A stretch of 64,000 nucleotides of DNA from Heterostelium album PN500 (Eukaryota > Evosea > Eumycetozoa > Acytosteliales > Acytosteliaceae), in the NCBI RefSeq assembly GCF_000004825.1, contig NW_008805063.1, forward strand, positions 1,860,857-1,924,856, given 5' to 3'. A model generated the notes under the pieces. It saw nothing but the letters and a program-made list of their open reading frames with translations, did not search any database and was not told the origin of the DNA. The translations under genes were made by a program, and so were the position numbers. This document shows positions 44,198 through 55,241 of this stretch, piece by piece; within the stretch, counting starts at the first letter, position 1, and every line of letters begins with the position of its first letter.

Positions 44198-45901
44198 TTA
44201 AGGTCTTCTATTGTTATTGAAGGATGGTTGCTTAATTAAGTTGAGTTCCTTATGAACCAAATCTCTACCAACGATATCAAGTTGTCTTTCAAACATTTTC
44301 AAAGCTTCTTGATACAATAGGATATCCATCCAATTGTATTCTCTAATGAGATCGATAACATCTTGGGGGATTGATGATAAATTGGTGGTAGCCTTTCTCT
44401 TATTGGATTTAACCTCTGTTAAATCTGTTAATCCACAATAATATTTCATCAATACAATTGATTCTGTAAATCTCTCTGTAATTCCAACAAATTTCATCCT
44501 AATAAACATAAATATTTAAAAGAAACAATTAATAAACAATAATAACAAATATAATAAACAAATACTACCTACTTTCTTAAATGATATAAAGCTTGTCTAA
44601 ATGATTCATTTGTTACAAGTGGTTCGGCCTCAACAGAGATACCAGCCAATACTCTAGTTTGTTCATTTTGTCCTCTTGGTGATTTTTTAATCCATTCCTA
44701 ATAAAATAATTAATAAACAAATTAAATTAAAAATACAAATTATCTTTTTAAACAACTTACTTTAAAATCTAATTGCATTGCCAATTGATGACCTTCATCA
44801 TTGATTTGTTCTCTATGATAATAGTAATGAGAGATAACTCTATCAATTGGATCTCTCAACATTGTCATATATGAATAGGTTTGTTGTTCTTCTTTATTCA
44901 AATAGGAATGAATACCATAATTGTAATGACCCACTACTGCTTTCCTTCCACTCACTACATTTCTATCAATATAACCTAATAGTAGAAATTAAAGTTAGAA
45001 TATTATTACTTAATGTTCTTTTAATAGTTAACTACTTACTTGGATGAATCCACTGTTGATAAGCTTTGACACTACCAAATGTCTTTCTAAAGAGATATAT
45101 AATAGAGTTTCCACCTGTCTTTGGTACATGAAGATATAGATATGGTGCAGAGATCAATGGTTTGGGATAGATCGATTTCAGTGGCATCTCCAGCATTGGT
45201 CTTGGCAATATGTTGAGATCCAGAGATTTCTTGGCCTTTTCAATACGATCTAAATTCTCTTCATACTCGTAGAAATCATTGGTGATCTCTGCTTCCAGTC
45301 TTCTTCTCTCGACGAAATTGATTCTGTCAGTGATTTTGCTATCTCTTTCACCTTGCATTAGATGATCGATTTCACGAGCCAACAAATCCATGGATCCAAC
45401 CGAGGGATTGGAAAAACCACGTGCAGGAATCTCCTTAAAATCGGTTTGGTTATATTTGAAAAATGATGGTGACTCGATTGTTACATTCGAATATAAATGA
45501 TAATAATATAAATAGTTGATAAACACTGGATATTGATCTTCATTATTGACTGGTGCTTGTGTTACCTCTTTTACTTCAAGCGGTTTCATATAATTTACAT
45601 TATTTTCATTGTTATCATTTTTATTATTTATATTATGATTATCATTATTAATATTATTATTATTATTATTATTGTTATTATTATTTTGAGATAAAGGTAC
45701 AAGATTATTATTTTCTAAATTATTATTATTACTATTACTATTAAAATTATTGTTTTTTAAACTATTGGAATTACTATTATCTAAACAAGATGTATTTTCT
45801 ATTCTAAATAAAAATACTATACTCAAACACAAGGCCATCACCATTATGAAAACTACTTTTCCAAATGAGACCCTAGAAATTTTACCACTATTGTACTTCA
45901 T
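44198..45901 (-). CDS. type II membrane sulfotransferase (Sulfotransfer_2-like)
   Basis: A 500-residue protein in four exons (45901-45040, 44975-44761, 44697-44573, 44498-44198). One membrane segment near the N-terminus (VVFIMVMALCLSIVFLF) gives a Golgi type II topology. An Asn-rich stem follows. YLYLHVPKTGGNSIIYLFRK is the 5'-phosphosulfate loop, and TMLRDPIDRVISHYYYHR is the 3'-phosphate motif of PAPS-dependent heparan/chondroitin-type 2-O-sulfotransferases. KFVGITERFTESI is the usual C-terminal block. It should sulfate a glycan in the Golgi. The acceptor is unknown, since classic glycosaminoglycans are not known from dictyostelids. The start is the ATG just before the membrane segment. Confidence 0.88.
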
Positions 45902-46998
45902 TTTTATAAATATATATGTATATATTATTAAATTACAAAAACATAAAATGTAAAGTATTTATATAAATTCTCTACTTCTTTGAATTTTCTTTTTAAAAAA
46001 TTATAAAAAAAATATTATTATTTATAAGAAATATCTCTATGAACTTGTAAATGAAATTAAATGGTTTATGATTAGAGTTAAGTAAGAATTAATGAAATAA
46101 TAAGTGAACTGATCTCTAGTCTATTTTCTGTCTTTGGTTGGTTGTAGGTATGAATTTGACTTGTATGTTCGAAAAATAAAGTTTCGTTAATTGTACAATT
46201 ATTACTAATAAAGCTGAATCAGCCAATATGAAATATTGGAGTTGTTGGTGATGTCGTACTTGTGGATGGCGGTCTAAATTTACATTTTGTCTCCAAAGTA
46301 CTATCATTCACCAAATTTCATTATTAACATAAAAGAGTATTCAAACTACAACAGCAACATCAATAACAATATTTCTGTTTATTGAGAAAAACAGTAATTC
46401 TACCCCTCTTAATGATATTCATCAATTTCATTTTTATGAGAATCATATGATGGTAGCAACTGAGACAAACTTTACAAAAAAAAATTAAAATACAAACTCC
46501 TATGTACCAAATTGAAAGTCATTCAATTAAATACAACAAACGCATCTGGCAACATGCAAAATTGGTGCTTGCCAGAAAAAAAAACATGTTTTTTTCGGCA
46601 GATACCTTATGAAATGAATAATGTTCTTTCTCAATAACAATACCAAAGGGGTTGTACAAATTGAGGAAAACACCAAAAATTAAAGTTCGTCATCTAAAAT
46701 TGAAAAAATGTCAAAAAAAAAAATCAGATTTTTCATTTTATTTTTGATTTATTTTTTAAATATTTTTAATTTTTTTTGATAGTGGTTCAAAATTAATTAC
46801 ATCTTTAAAAAAATCACAAGGTAAGAATTTTTGTGAGTGATCGAAAACGCAAAGTTTCTTTTCAAAAACGAAAAAAAAACAAAAAAAAAAAATCGTACCA
46901 ACCCTACATGGCAACATTGAACAAAAAATTTGTAATTCATTTTATTTATGGCTTTTTCAAAAGGTAACGATTCATGTCTATTTATAATTTTAGACTTT

Positions 46999-47033
<35 letters not shown>

Positions 47034-47946
47034 GACTAAAAAGTTAATTATATGTAATATCTAACTGGTTGGTTGTGGTCGAAAAGTGCGAGATTAATTC
47101 AGAGTAGTGATAACATTTGCATGGTGTCACAATTGTTGACAGTGGTCAACAATAATGACACATCAGTTCCAAAACTTTTATTTATTTGTTACTGATTTAG
47201 ATAATACTACTTTTTTGTGCACATCATCAAGTGATCTTATATCTGTATCTGTGTGTTTGTTTAATCAAAAAGTCAAAATCAGACTATTACATATTTCTTC
47301 CCATTGCATTACTTAAACTAATAATAAATAGACTTTGAATTAAAAATAATGACCCCAACATTTTTAAACACATTTTTATTTTTTTGTTTTTAACAAATTA
47401 GACAAACTGATTGTTTTAATTGTATTAAAGTATCATAATTTTTTTCATTGGTGCACTATTATACTAAAAAAAAACAACTTCCCAATGCAATATAATTACA
47501 ACAATAAGATAATTATGAAGAAACAATAAGGGAGTAATACTAAAAAAAAAAATTTTCAATAATTAAATGTTTTATCTTGATATTCTGTAAATTGATATTC
47601 CTAATATTTATTGATTGTATTATTTGTTTTATCAGTAAGTTGTAAAAATATGCGCTATTATGAGGCTTATAGTAATAGAAAATACTTGAATTTGTTTAAA
47701 TTACTCTGAAAGATCGAGCTAAAGAATACAAATGTTAAATATTGTGTATTTGGTAAAGTATAATCCCTAACTGCATTCATGATGATGTTTTGCTTTTTTT
47801 ATTGTATGATCAATAGAAAATTCTATGACCAGAAAAATTTTTCTGATTATCAAAAAATGATCTTTTAGTTTTGCAATCAAAATTTTTTTGTTTCATTAAT
47901 TAAAGTAAAATTTATTATTTTTAAAGTTATATAGATTCATATAAAG
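45902..47946. other. 2-kb divergent spacer, no clear gene
   Basis: A+T-rich, with A runs near 46475, 46715 and 46870 and a T run at 47001-47031. Around 46120-46320 the composition is more balanced. On the minus strand a short stretch (ETKCKFRPPSTSTTSPTTP) looks coding but has no start or splice partner. The COMMD2 promoter should be at the right end. Confidence 0.5.
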
Positions 47947-48837
47947 ATGATTATTGTGTTAGATTCACATCATACAGAGGATCTACAATTCCTCAAAACA
48001 GTTGAAAACGATGGTTAGTATTTTATATTTATCAGAGTTAACAGGTCAAACAACAAACAAATGAAAACTAAACTTATCATCTCATCTTCATTATCAATTT
48101 GATTTACAGTTATTAGAGAGTTCTGTAATATTTCATTAGAGTTTATAAGAAAAGGTGACAATAAGAAGTTATATATTGCTGCATCGAGTATGTATTCTAG
48201 AAATGCTTATTGCAATCAAGTTTATTTCGATTAAAATTAATCAATTTCATCTTTTATTTCATTTATTTAAAGAGAAACTAAATGTATCACCAGATGTCAT
48301 TGAAAATGTAGTCAAAGGTTTATCACATCTATTTGTAGAATGTTCTAGATTCATGTTGAACGATGCTGATTTTAAAGATTCTCTATCGATTTTAAAGTTT
48401 GAAAATGAATTGGTTGATTTATTAAAAGAGGTAACTAACATTATTCATTATTCACAATCAGTGAGATATCAATAGAGCAATTTTACTAATAAAACAACTA
48501 ATCAATAAAAAAAAAACAAATAATATTATAGGTTTATTTAGAACAAAGAAATGAAATTAGAATTATCTTACAGGAATTATACCCTCATTTCGATCATTAT
48601 TCAAACTTGGAGTGGAGATTGGATGTACAGGTTGCCAATAGAAGTTTGCGTGGACAAACAATCAACCCAATCTATTTGTTAAAGTTGACCACACAATCTG
48701 GTGGAACTCAAGAAAAGAAAGAACATATACTTCAAACCGATCCAAATAATCTTAAACATCTTTGCAATGAATTGGAGGCTGCATTAATGGAGATTCGTTC
48801 AAACGATTGTCGTCGTATCATGAGAAATATTAAATAG
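47947..48837 (+). CDS. commd2: COMM domain-containing protein 2
   Basis: A 202-residue protein in four exons (47947-48013, 48110-48187, 48273-48430, 48532-48837); human COMMD2 has 199. The helical N-terminal domain is present ([48 protein letters not shown]). The C-terminal COMM domain follows ([38 protein letters not shown]), ending CRRIMRNIK as in animals. COMMD proteins assemble into the Commander complex with CCDC22/CCDC93 and retriever, which recycles membrane proteins from endosomes. Every intron joins in phase. The long middle frame begins inside intron 2, which hides the true third exon start. Confidence 0.95.
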
Positions 48838-49189
48838 AATCAAAATTATTCTCATTTAAAATAACTTAACATAACACTTTTTCAAAATTAACAAATAAAT
48901 TAATAATACATGTAAAATAAATTAAAAAATATGACAAAAATTGTATTTGATATTTTCATACCAGTACTGGTATTTTTATACTGACAAAAACCAATTCGGA
49001 ATTACACCAATCAGTGTAAGTGTGTGGTTTTTAAAAAAAAAAAAATTTTACAAAAAAAAAAAAAAAAAAAAAACTGGCTTATCATTTTTAATATTAAAGA
49101 AAGTAGCTCCTATAACCCACATGATGTGAAATTTCATTTAATCAAATATTTATATACTACTATTTTTGGTTATTATAATTGTAATAAAA
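48838..49189. other. spacer between COMMD2 and the transporter gene
   Basis: A+T-rich, with an A run at about 49053-49072. No gene is seen. It holds the COMMD2 3' end and the transporter promoter. Confidence 0.6.
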
Positions 49190-51254
49190 ATGATTGAAAA
49201 TAATGTATATGGTATAGACGAAGATGATAATCTAAATTCTTCACCTACTAGTAGCAGCAGCAGTAATAATAATAATGGAAGTAGTAGTAGAAAGAATCAC
49301 ATTCCCGATAGATATTTAAATGATAGTCAGATGTTAATGTCGTCTATCGATGGTTTGGTTAAAGATAAAAAGTTGACGGAAGCTGAAAATAACGATGGCT
49401 ACGATGAGGATGTAATGGCCGACGACGCCGATGCTCATCAAGAGGAAAGCAAAAAGTTTTATAGACCTCCACTACCAAGTTTTCTAGACAACAACGATGA
49501 CCTCATGAGAAAGATCACTTTGGTGCTGGGTGTCCTAACAATGTTAGTCTCTGGTACACTCTATGGTTTCGCAGTGATTTCAGTAGATGTCAAAGAAATA
49601 TTGGATTTCGATCAAACTGAAATTAGTAATGCAATTTCAATTGGTGATGTTGGAATGTATGTATTTTTACAATAGTTATTAATATAGATGTTAATATTAA
49701 TATTTTCTTATTAATTTAATTGATAATTAGATATTTTGGATTGACAGTCGGATATATATATGATTTGTATGGACCGTTCATTACCAGTTTGATATCAACA
49801 TGCTTTTATTTGCTTGGCTATTTCGGATTCTATGGAATGATTAAAGGTAGTTTGCCAGCCAATGCTTATCTGCTGAGTTTCTTTTTGTTCTTGGTTGGAC
49901 AGGCATCACATGCATCGTTTACAGCATCGATTATCTCGAATATCCATAACTTCTCACTGAAGCATCGTGGTAAAGTTAGTGGTGCACTCGTTGGTTTATT
50001 TGCAACATCATCTGGTGTCTTTGGTATCATCTATAGACATACATTCAGCAAGACACACGACGTACAAGGTTATCTTTTATTCTTGGCAATCCTTTGTTCG
50101 ACCATTGCATTCATTGGTGCATTTTTAATTAGATTCATTGTAAATATTAAGTTAGTTAATCATATCTATACTCTATATTAATATTTTCAATTTTATTATT
50201 TTATTATATATTTTTAGGGACCAAAAGTACCAGATAGTGTAATAAAACAATCTGGTTCTGGAAGTGAATTGGAAGAGGTTTCAGATACAGTTAAAGTCGA
50301 TGAAAAAGAAAAGCAATATAATCTATTGGAAAAAGATAACACTGACGAAGAAACAAAAGAATATAGTTTAGAATCGAGAAGTAATCCAAACTATCTTGAT
50401 GGTAAAAGAGATATTACTGGATTACAATTATTGAAAACAGAAGAGTTTTGGTTATTATTTATTATTTATTTCTTTGTTGCTGGTGTATGTATCAATATTA
50501 TTAATATTTTCATTTTTAATATGAATATTAATCTTTTCTATTGTATTTATAAAAAATAGACATGTTTAATGTTTTTAAATAATATAGGATCAGTTGGAAA
50601 AGCAAATGGAAAATCATCTGATCTTCGTACTGATTTGGTAATTGTATTTGCTGCTTGCAATTTAACAGGAAGATCATCCTTTGGATTATTATCAGATTTA
50701 TTGTATGTTGACTTTTTTCAGAATATTATAGCAATTAGTTATATTTACATTTACCATTTATCTTATTAAAAAACTTTTAGTTCAAGAAAGATTTCAAGAT
50801 TTTGGTTTTTGGCTATTTCAGCTACCATTATCTCTATTACACATTTATTATATGCATTCTTTACATCAGATTTTTATATTCTTGCAACCATTTTGACAGG
50901 TGTTGGATATGGTGGTTTAGTTAGTACGATGGTACTTTTAACTAGTGTTAGATTCGGTGTTAGAAGATTTGGTTTAAATTTTGGAATGGTATGTAATTAT
51001 TAGTATACAGATATTTATTTTAATACTTATATATTTTTAATTAAAATAACTAGCTTGCTATTGCATCAGCAGCAGGATCATTATCATTTGGATTCTTAAG
51101 TGGAAAACTCTATGATGACCATGCAGATGAAGAGGATGAATGCTATGGTGAAAAGTGTTTCCGAACCGCTTTTATTTTAAGTGCGGTTTTCAATGCAATG
51201 TGTATAGGTGTCATTCTTTTCTTGATCCACAGATCAAAAAGACATACATATTAA
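49190..51254 (+). CDS. major facilitator superfamily transporter
   Basis: A 564-residue protein in six exons (49190-49656, 49731-50139, 50218-50484, 50560-50702, 50781-50988, 51054-51254). After a Ser/Asn/Asp-rich cytoplasmic N-terminus of about 105 residues come twelve probable membrane segments in two halves, split by an acidic loop (ELEEVSDTVKVDEKEKQYNL and following). Visible segments include ITLVLGVLTMLVSGTLYGFA, TSLISTCFYLLGYFGFYGM, FWLLFIIYFFVAG, FLAISATIISITHLLYAFFT and TAFILSAVFNAMCIGVILFL. The pattern YGFAVISVDVKEILDFDQTE resembles nodulin-like/monocarboxylate-type MFS proteins. The substrate is unknown. Phases of all junctions agree (exon 3 donor GCTGGT|GTATGT). ATG 49190 is preferred to an upstream TTG in frame. 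Confidence 0.88.
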
Positions 51255-51447
51255 AATAAAATATTAAATTATTTTATATTTTTTTCAGGAAATTAAATTA
51301 TATAAACTATGTGTAGATGATTTTTAATACTTTTTTTCCAAAATATTTATATTATTGTTTGTTAGAGATAAAATAAAATGATAATGAAAGAGAATGTATT
51401 ATATATTATATTATCGATCTTTATTTATTTACAAAGTTTAATAACCT

Positions 51448-52434
51448 TTAATAGTTATTCTTATCTCTGAACTCTTGGTATGATTCACCAGTCCATTTGG
51501 TGGTTTCAAGGAATTGTCTCCAATTCAATTGTTTTGGATTGATCTCGTTGGAGAGATTAGTGTTACGGTGTTTGTAGTAGTAACCATACTTTGCAGTGGA
51601 ATCCCAGATCTCAAAGAGACGATTACCCAACAATTCCAACTCTGGTGCTGCGTTTAAACCACCGGCTTCAATATAAGCTTGACGATCCAATGATCTGAAA
51701 GTGGTTTTAATTCCAGTGACCTCTTGGAAGATCTCTGCCAACTGGATACCAGTCAAATACTCGGCAACCACTGGTACTACAGCACGGTTGTATTGGTATG
51801 GATGTTTGAGAAACTCTGAAACAATAGGGCCGGTTGCAGTGTAGGTATCGATGTATGGCAACGAGTCATTCGGTTGCAATGGCAATGCCAACTCGGCTGA
51901 ACCATCTTCGTTTCTAATGAGTGGAATGAATTCGATTTGATTGGAGTAGAAAAAGGCGAGATTGAAAGTGCTGACATACTTGAATGGCAGTGATTCAATG
52001 TATTGTTGAACGATGGTTCTGCAAGTGAGAATATCGAATTTGAATTCGGCACGGTGAGCATCGGTCAAGACTGGAGAGTCGACCGACGAGAAGATGACAT
52101 GCTCCAATTTCTCTTCGAGAGCGGCATCGGCTTGGTACTTGACGTATTCAATTTCCTTTTTGAAGTAGTCTGGATCGGTGTAGCTGATGGCTGGTGTCAT
52201 TAAGAATGCTGATTGGGCACCCTTGAAAACCCTATTGAAATCCGATTTCTTAGTGGAATCCACTTGGAAAACTTCAACACCCCTCTCCTTCAACTTTAAA
52301 GCTGCTGGGGTATCTACAGGACGAGTGGTAGTAGCACGGATATGATAGTTACCTTCTTCAACCAAAGTATTAATAATACTGATACCTTGTTTGGAGAAAG
52401 CATTTACAACAACGAAAATTGGTTTGGATGACAT
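51448..52434 (-). CDS. NmrA-like NAD(P)-binding protein, copy A
   Basis: A single-exon 328-residue protein. PIFVVVNAFSKQGISIINTL is the first strand, turn and helix of an NmrA-type Rossmann fold, with NAFSKQG where a classical Gly-x-x-Gly-x-x-Gly loop would be. HIRATTTRP follows, the position of the Arg-rich NADP-discriminating loop. Conserved blocks FLMTPAISYTDP, HVIFSSVDSP and YIDTYTATGPIVSEFLKHP are present. NmrA-like proteins sense or use NAD(P)H; some are regulators without activity. A close paralogue lies on the other strand at 57938-58918, about 5.5 kb away. It shares a bidirectional spacer with the methyltransferase gene. Confidence 0.88.
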   Translation of the reverse strand: MSSKPIFVVVNAFSKQGISIINTLVEEGNYHIRATTTRPVDTPAALKLKERGVEVFQVDSTKKSDFNRVFKGAQSAFLMTPAISYTDPDYFKKEIEYVKYQADAALEEKLEHVIFSSVDSPVLTDAHRAEFKFDILTCRTIVQQYIESLPFKYVSTFNLAFFYSNQIEFIPLIRNEDGSAELALPLQPNDSLPYIDTYTATGPIVSEFLKHPYQYNRAVVPVVAEYLTGIQLAEIFQEVTGIKTTFRSLDRQAYIEAGGLNAAPELELLGNRLFEIWDSTAKYGYYYKHRNTNLSNEINPKQLNWRQFLETTKWTGESYQEFRDKNNY

Positions 52435-53121
52435 GATTGAATTTGAATAATATTAATAAAATTTTGAATTTGAAAGTTTACAAATAATAATAGATTTGTT
52501 TATATATATTTAAGAGTTGGTTGATTGTTTATTTTAATAATGATTTTTCCTAACCATGAATCATTTATATTTATAGTTGGTAGATTTCATTAATTTAACG
52601 ATAGATTAGATATTAATTTAAAAATAAACTTTGGTGTGACATGTTTGGTTGTTGTGTTATGCTCGAATTGCCATTCGAATACATTCGTATGTTCTTCACA
52701 GGACAAGTCATTCGAATGACCTGTGGTTATACTAAACTCATCTTGTTTATTAAAGTATTTAAAAATCTTGTAAATTAATTTGTTGATTATGCAAATATAT
52801 AACCTTCGTTAAATTAATAACAAACCCCAAAGAACACCCACATCTTTAAATATATAACCCAGATAGGGATTTGTGTGTTTTTTTTTGGGTCATGATGTTT
52901 GTGTTCTTCTCCAAAAACATTCTTTTAAAATGAAATTTTCACTAATTTTCATTTGATTTTTTCAAAACCAAAAAAACAGACTGGTAACGTTTTTGATTCT
53001 TTCGATATTTTTTTTACAAAAGAACCTTTTTTGACTTTTTTTTTTTTTTTCTACCAGAGATGTCGATTCAATAATAATATATTACATACAATAAAAAAAT
53101 AAAATAAACTTAACAAAAAAA
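52435..53121. promoter_or_regulatory. bidirectional promoter region (NmrA-like A / methyltransferase)
   Basis: A 687-base divergent spacer. It contains two CATTCGAAT elements (about 52673 and 52709), the palindrome noted separately, and T runs near 53008 and 53039-53050 just before the plus-strand gene. No coding region. Confidence 0.5.
52697..52725. repeat. palindrome GTCATTCGAATGAC inside CACAGG...CCTGTG
   Basis: A perfect 14-bp palindrome (52707-52720) lies within a broader imperfect inverted repeat, CACAGG at 52697-52702 and CCTGTG at 52720-52725. Dyad symmetry in a divergent promoter suggests a binding site for a dimeric factor. I do not recognise the factor. Confidence 0.6.
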
Positions 53122-53389
53122 ATGAATGATAATTACAGTGATTTGCAGTATAGAGATGAATTAGATTTAATAAACAGATTCATTCATAAATTAAAATGTC
53201 TATATCATCAAATGACACCTTTGACAAAACTGTTGGAGTTACTTAGATCTGAATTTCCTCAGATGTTCAATCTAAACAATGATTTAATACTCAACCAAAA
53301 TTTACAACAATTGATTTATGCAAATGTAGATATACATAAATGATTTATATTCTTTATTAAAAAAAGATTAAATTTTTATTCAATATCTA

Positions 53390-53420
<31 letters not shown>

Positions 53421-54436
53421 TCTTTTATTAATATTATTGTGAAATTAATAAATATTAGGTTGTAAAAGATAGAGATAGACCAACAAAACAATATTGTTCT
53501 AAATTTATAAAGTTACTCATTGAAATATTGGAGAGATATGATAAGGAGATAAATGAAGAACTATTGGATCTATTGATGTCCGATTATGTCGGTGGTGGAG
53601 CATCAGAACACAATGATGATGACGACGATGATAATGATAAAAAAGAATATATATACAAGTCATACTATATCGACAATCAAAAGTGGGTAACTCTTAAGAA
53701 TGAAGCAATCTACAACTTGGTTGGAATGACCACATGGGGTGCTGCTTATCTACTTTCCGATTTCATATTGGCAAACAAACAACTATTTAATGAAAAGACT
53801 ATTTTGGAGTTGGGTGCTGGAACCGGTTTGATTGGACTTGTGTTGGATCAAGTCAATTCAAAATCTGTACTTCTAACTGACTACTCTCCAGTTGTTTTAG
53901 ATAATTTAAAATATAATATTGAAAATAGTATGTATATTTAATAATTATGATAATAATATTTATTTCTAATTAATTTTTTTATTGTTATTATTGTTATTAA
54001 TAAAAAAGATGGAATTAAAATTCAAGATTTAATTAATGTTGAATATGGAGATGAACAACTACAACAAAATCTGGAAAATGGAGATGATACTAAATTTAAA
54101 GTTATGACATTCGATTGGGAAGCAAATTTGGATGATAAACAATGTGAAGCATTTCAATCCGATATTATATTGGGTGCGGATATTGTCTATGATCCATCGC
54201 TGTGTAAATATTTGGTAGCAGTACTTCACCGATTGTGTATGAAGAATCCGTCGACCGTCGCCTACATTGCATCTACAATTAGAAATCAACAAACATTCAG
54301 CACTTTCCAACAGGAGCTACAATCACACAACTTCAACATCACAGAAATCAATTATACACCCGACAATTTCGTTCATCCATCACCATATATCTACGATTAT
54401 ACACAAATAGTTTTATATAAAATAACATTAAAATAA
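53122..54436 (+). CDS. FAM86/EEF2KMT-type protein lysine methyltransferase
   Basis: A 366-residue protein in three exons (53122-53325, 53459-53927, 54009-54436). The N-terminal helical region (about 1-95) fits the extra domain found only in the FAM86 branch, which methylates elongation factor 2 on lysine. The seven-strand methyltransferase core has MTTWGAAYLLSDFIL, SAM-binding LELGAGTGLIGLVL, the second-strand acid in VLLTDYSP, and GADIVYDPSL, the post-II motif of family 16 lysine methyltransferases. An Asp-rich run (DDDDDDND) interrupts the region before the core. The link to eEF2 is by family only. It is divergent from NmrA-like copy A. Confidence 0.82.
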
Positions 54437-55241
54437 CAATACTAGATACATTATTATATATTTAATCAAATTTGAAGTTCAATACACTTCAGATCCAAAA
54501 AAAGCAAAAGGTTAATCGATTTTTAAATTTTGAATTTAAAAAAATTCTGCACAATCAGTGTATGGTTTTTGGTTTGGCGCCAATTTCCAATAATCAAAAA
54601 AATGTGATTATTTTTTTTTTTTTATAATTTTTTTCACCAATTTTTTTTACTAGTTTGAACTTGAGCCAAAACAGTTCAATTTTTTAAAAAAAAAAAACAA
54701 GATTCTACTTTTTGGTATTTTTTTTTTTTTACTAGTTTGTTTTTCTTCTTTAACTGTTAAAGTTCTATTTAAATTTCAAGATATTTATTTATATTCAAAC
54801 AACAATTGTTAAAAACAACCACTATTTTAGTAGTATTTTAACAAGTAAGTATTAAAATTATTTTTTTTTAACACAGATTTATATGTGTTTGTTTTTATAT
54901 TTTTATTATTATTTTTTCTTTCGTGTTCATATTTTTTAATCAACAACATTTATCAAAATAAAACAAATTATTAACTCAACTCTCAAACAAGTTCAAAAAA
55001 GTCAATAGTTTTCAAAAAAAAACAAAAAAAAATTTTGGAACAGCCGAACGAATTATTAATTTAGAAAGATTCATAATTAAAGATTTGTTTTATTTAAAGA
55101 GTTAGCAACACACACAAACATTTCAGGATTTGAACTTGCATGCAGCATTTTTGGGTGTGATACATTAATTAAAACAAAACAATAATAGCAACAATAGAAT
55201 TAGATAAACAGAAATAGATAAATATAGTAGATAGAATAATA
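54437..55241. promoter_or_regulatory. upstream region of the lamin gene
   Basis: About 800 bases with several A and T runs. TTTGGCGCCAAT (54573-54584) is noted separately. T-rich tracts near 54613, 54720 and 54863 may be promoter elements. No gene is seen. Confidence 0.45.
54573..54584. promoter_or_regulatory. E2F-like palindrome TTTGGCGCCAAT
   Basis: TTTGGCGCC fits the E2F consensus TTTSSCGC on one strand, and TTGGCGCCAA is a perfect palindrome. It is a lone G+C island in A+T-rich DNA, 660 bases before the lamin start. Dictyostelids have E2F, DP and Rb genes, so cell-cycle control is possible. Confidence 0.4.

Noticed and set aside
46116-46320. Coding-like minus-strand patch with ETKCKFRPPSTSTTSPTTP
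   Set aside because: Too short, with no start, acceptor or neighbour exon. Mentioned only as part of the spacer.
47001-47031. 31-base T run as a possible tail of a retroposed element
   Set aside because: No duplication of flanking bases and no element body next to it. Such runs are common in this genome.
47649-47710. Short plus-strand frame MRYYEAYSNRKYLNLFKLL
   Set aside because: Twenty codons without splice sites or relatives in the window.
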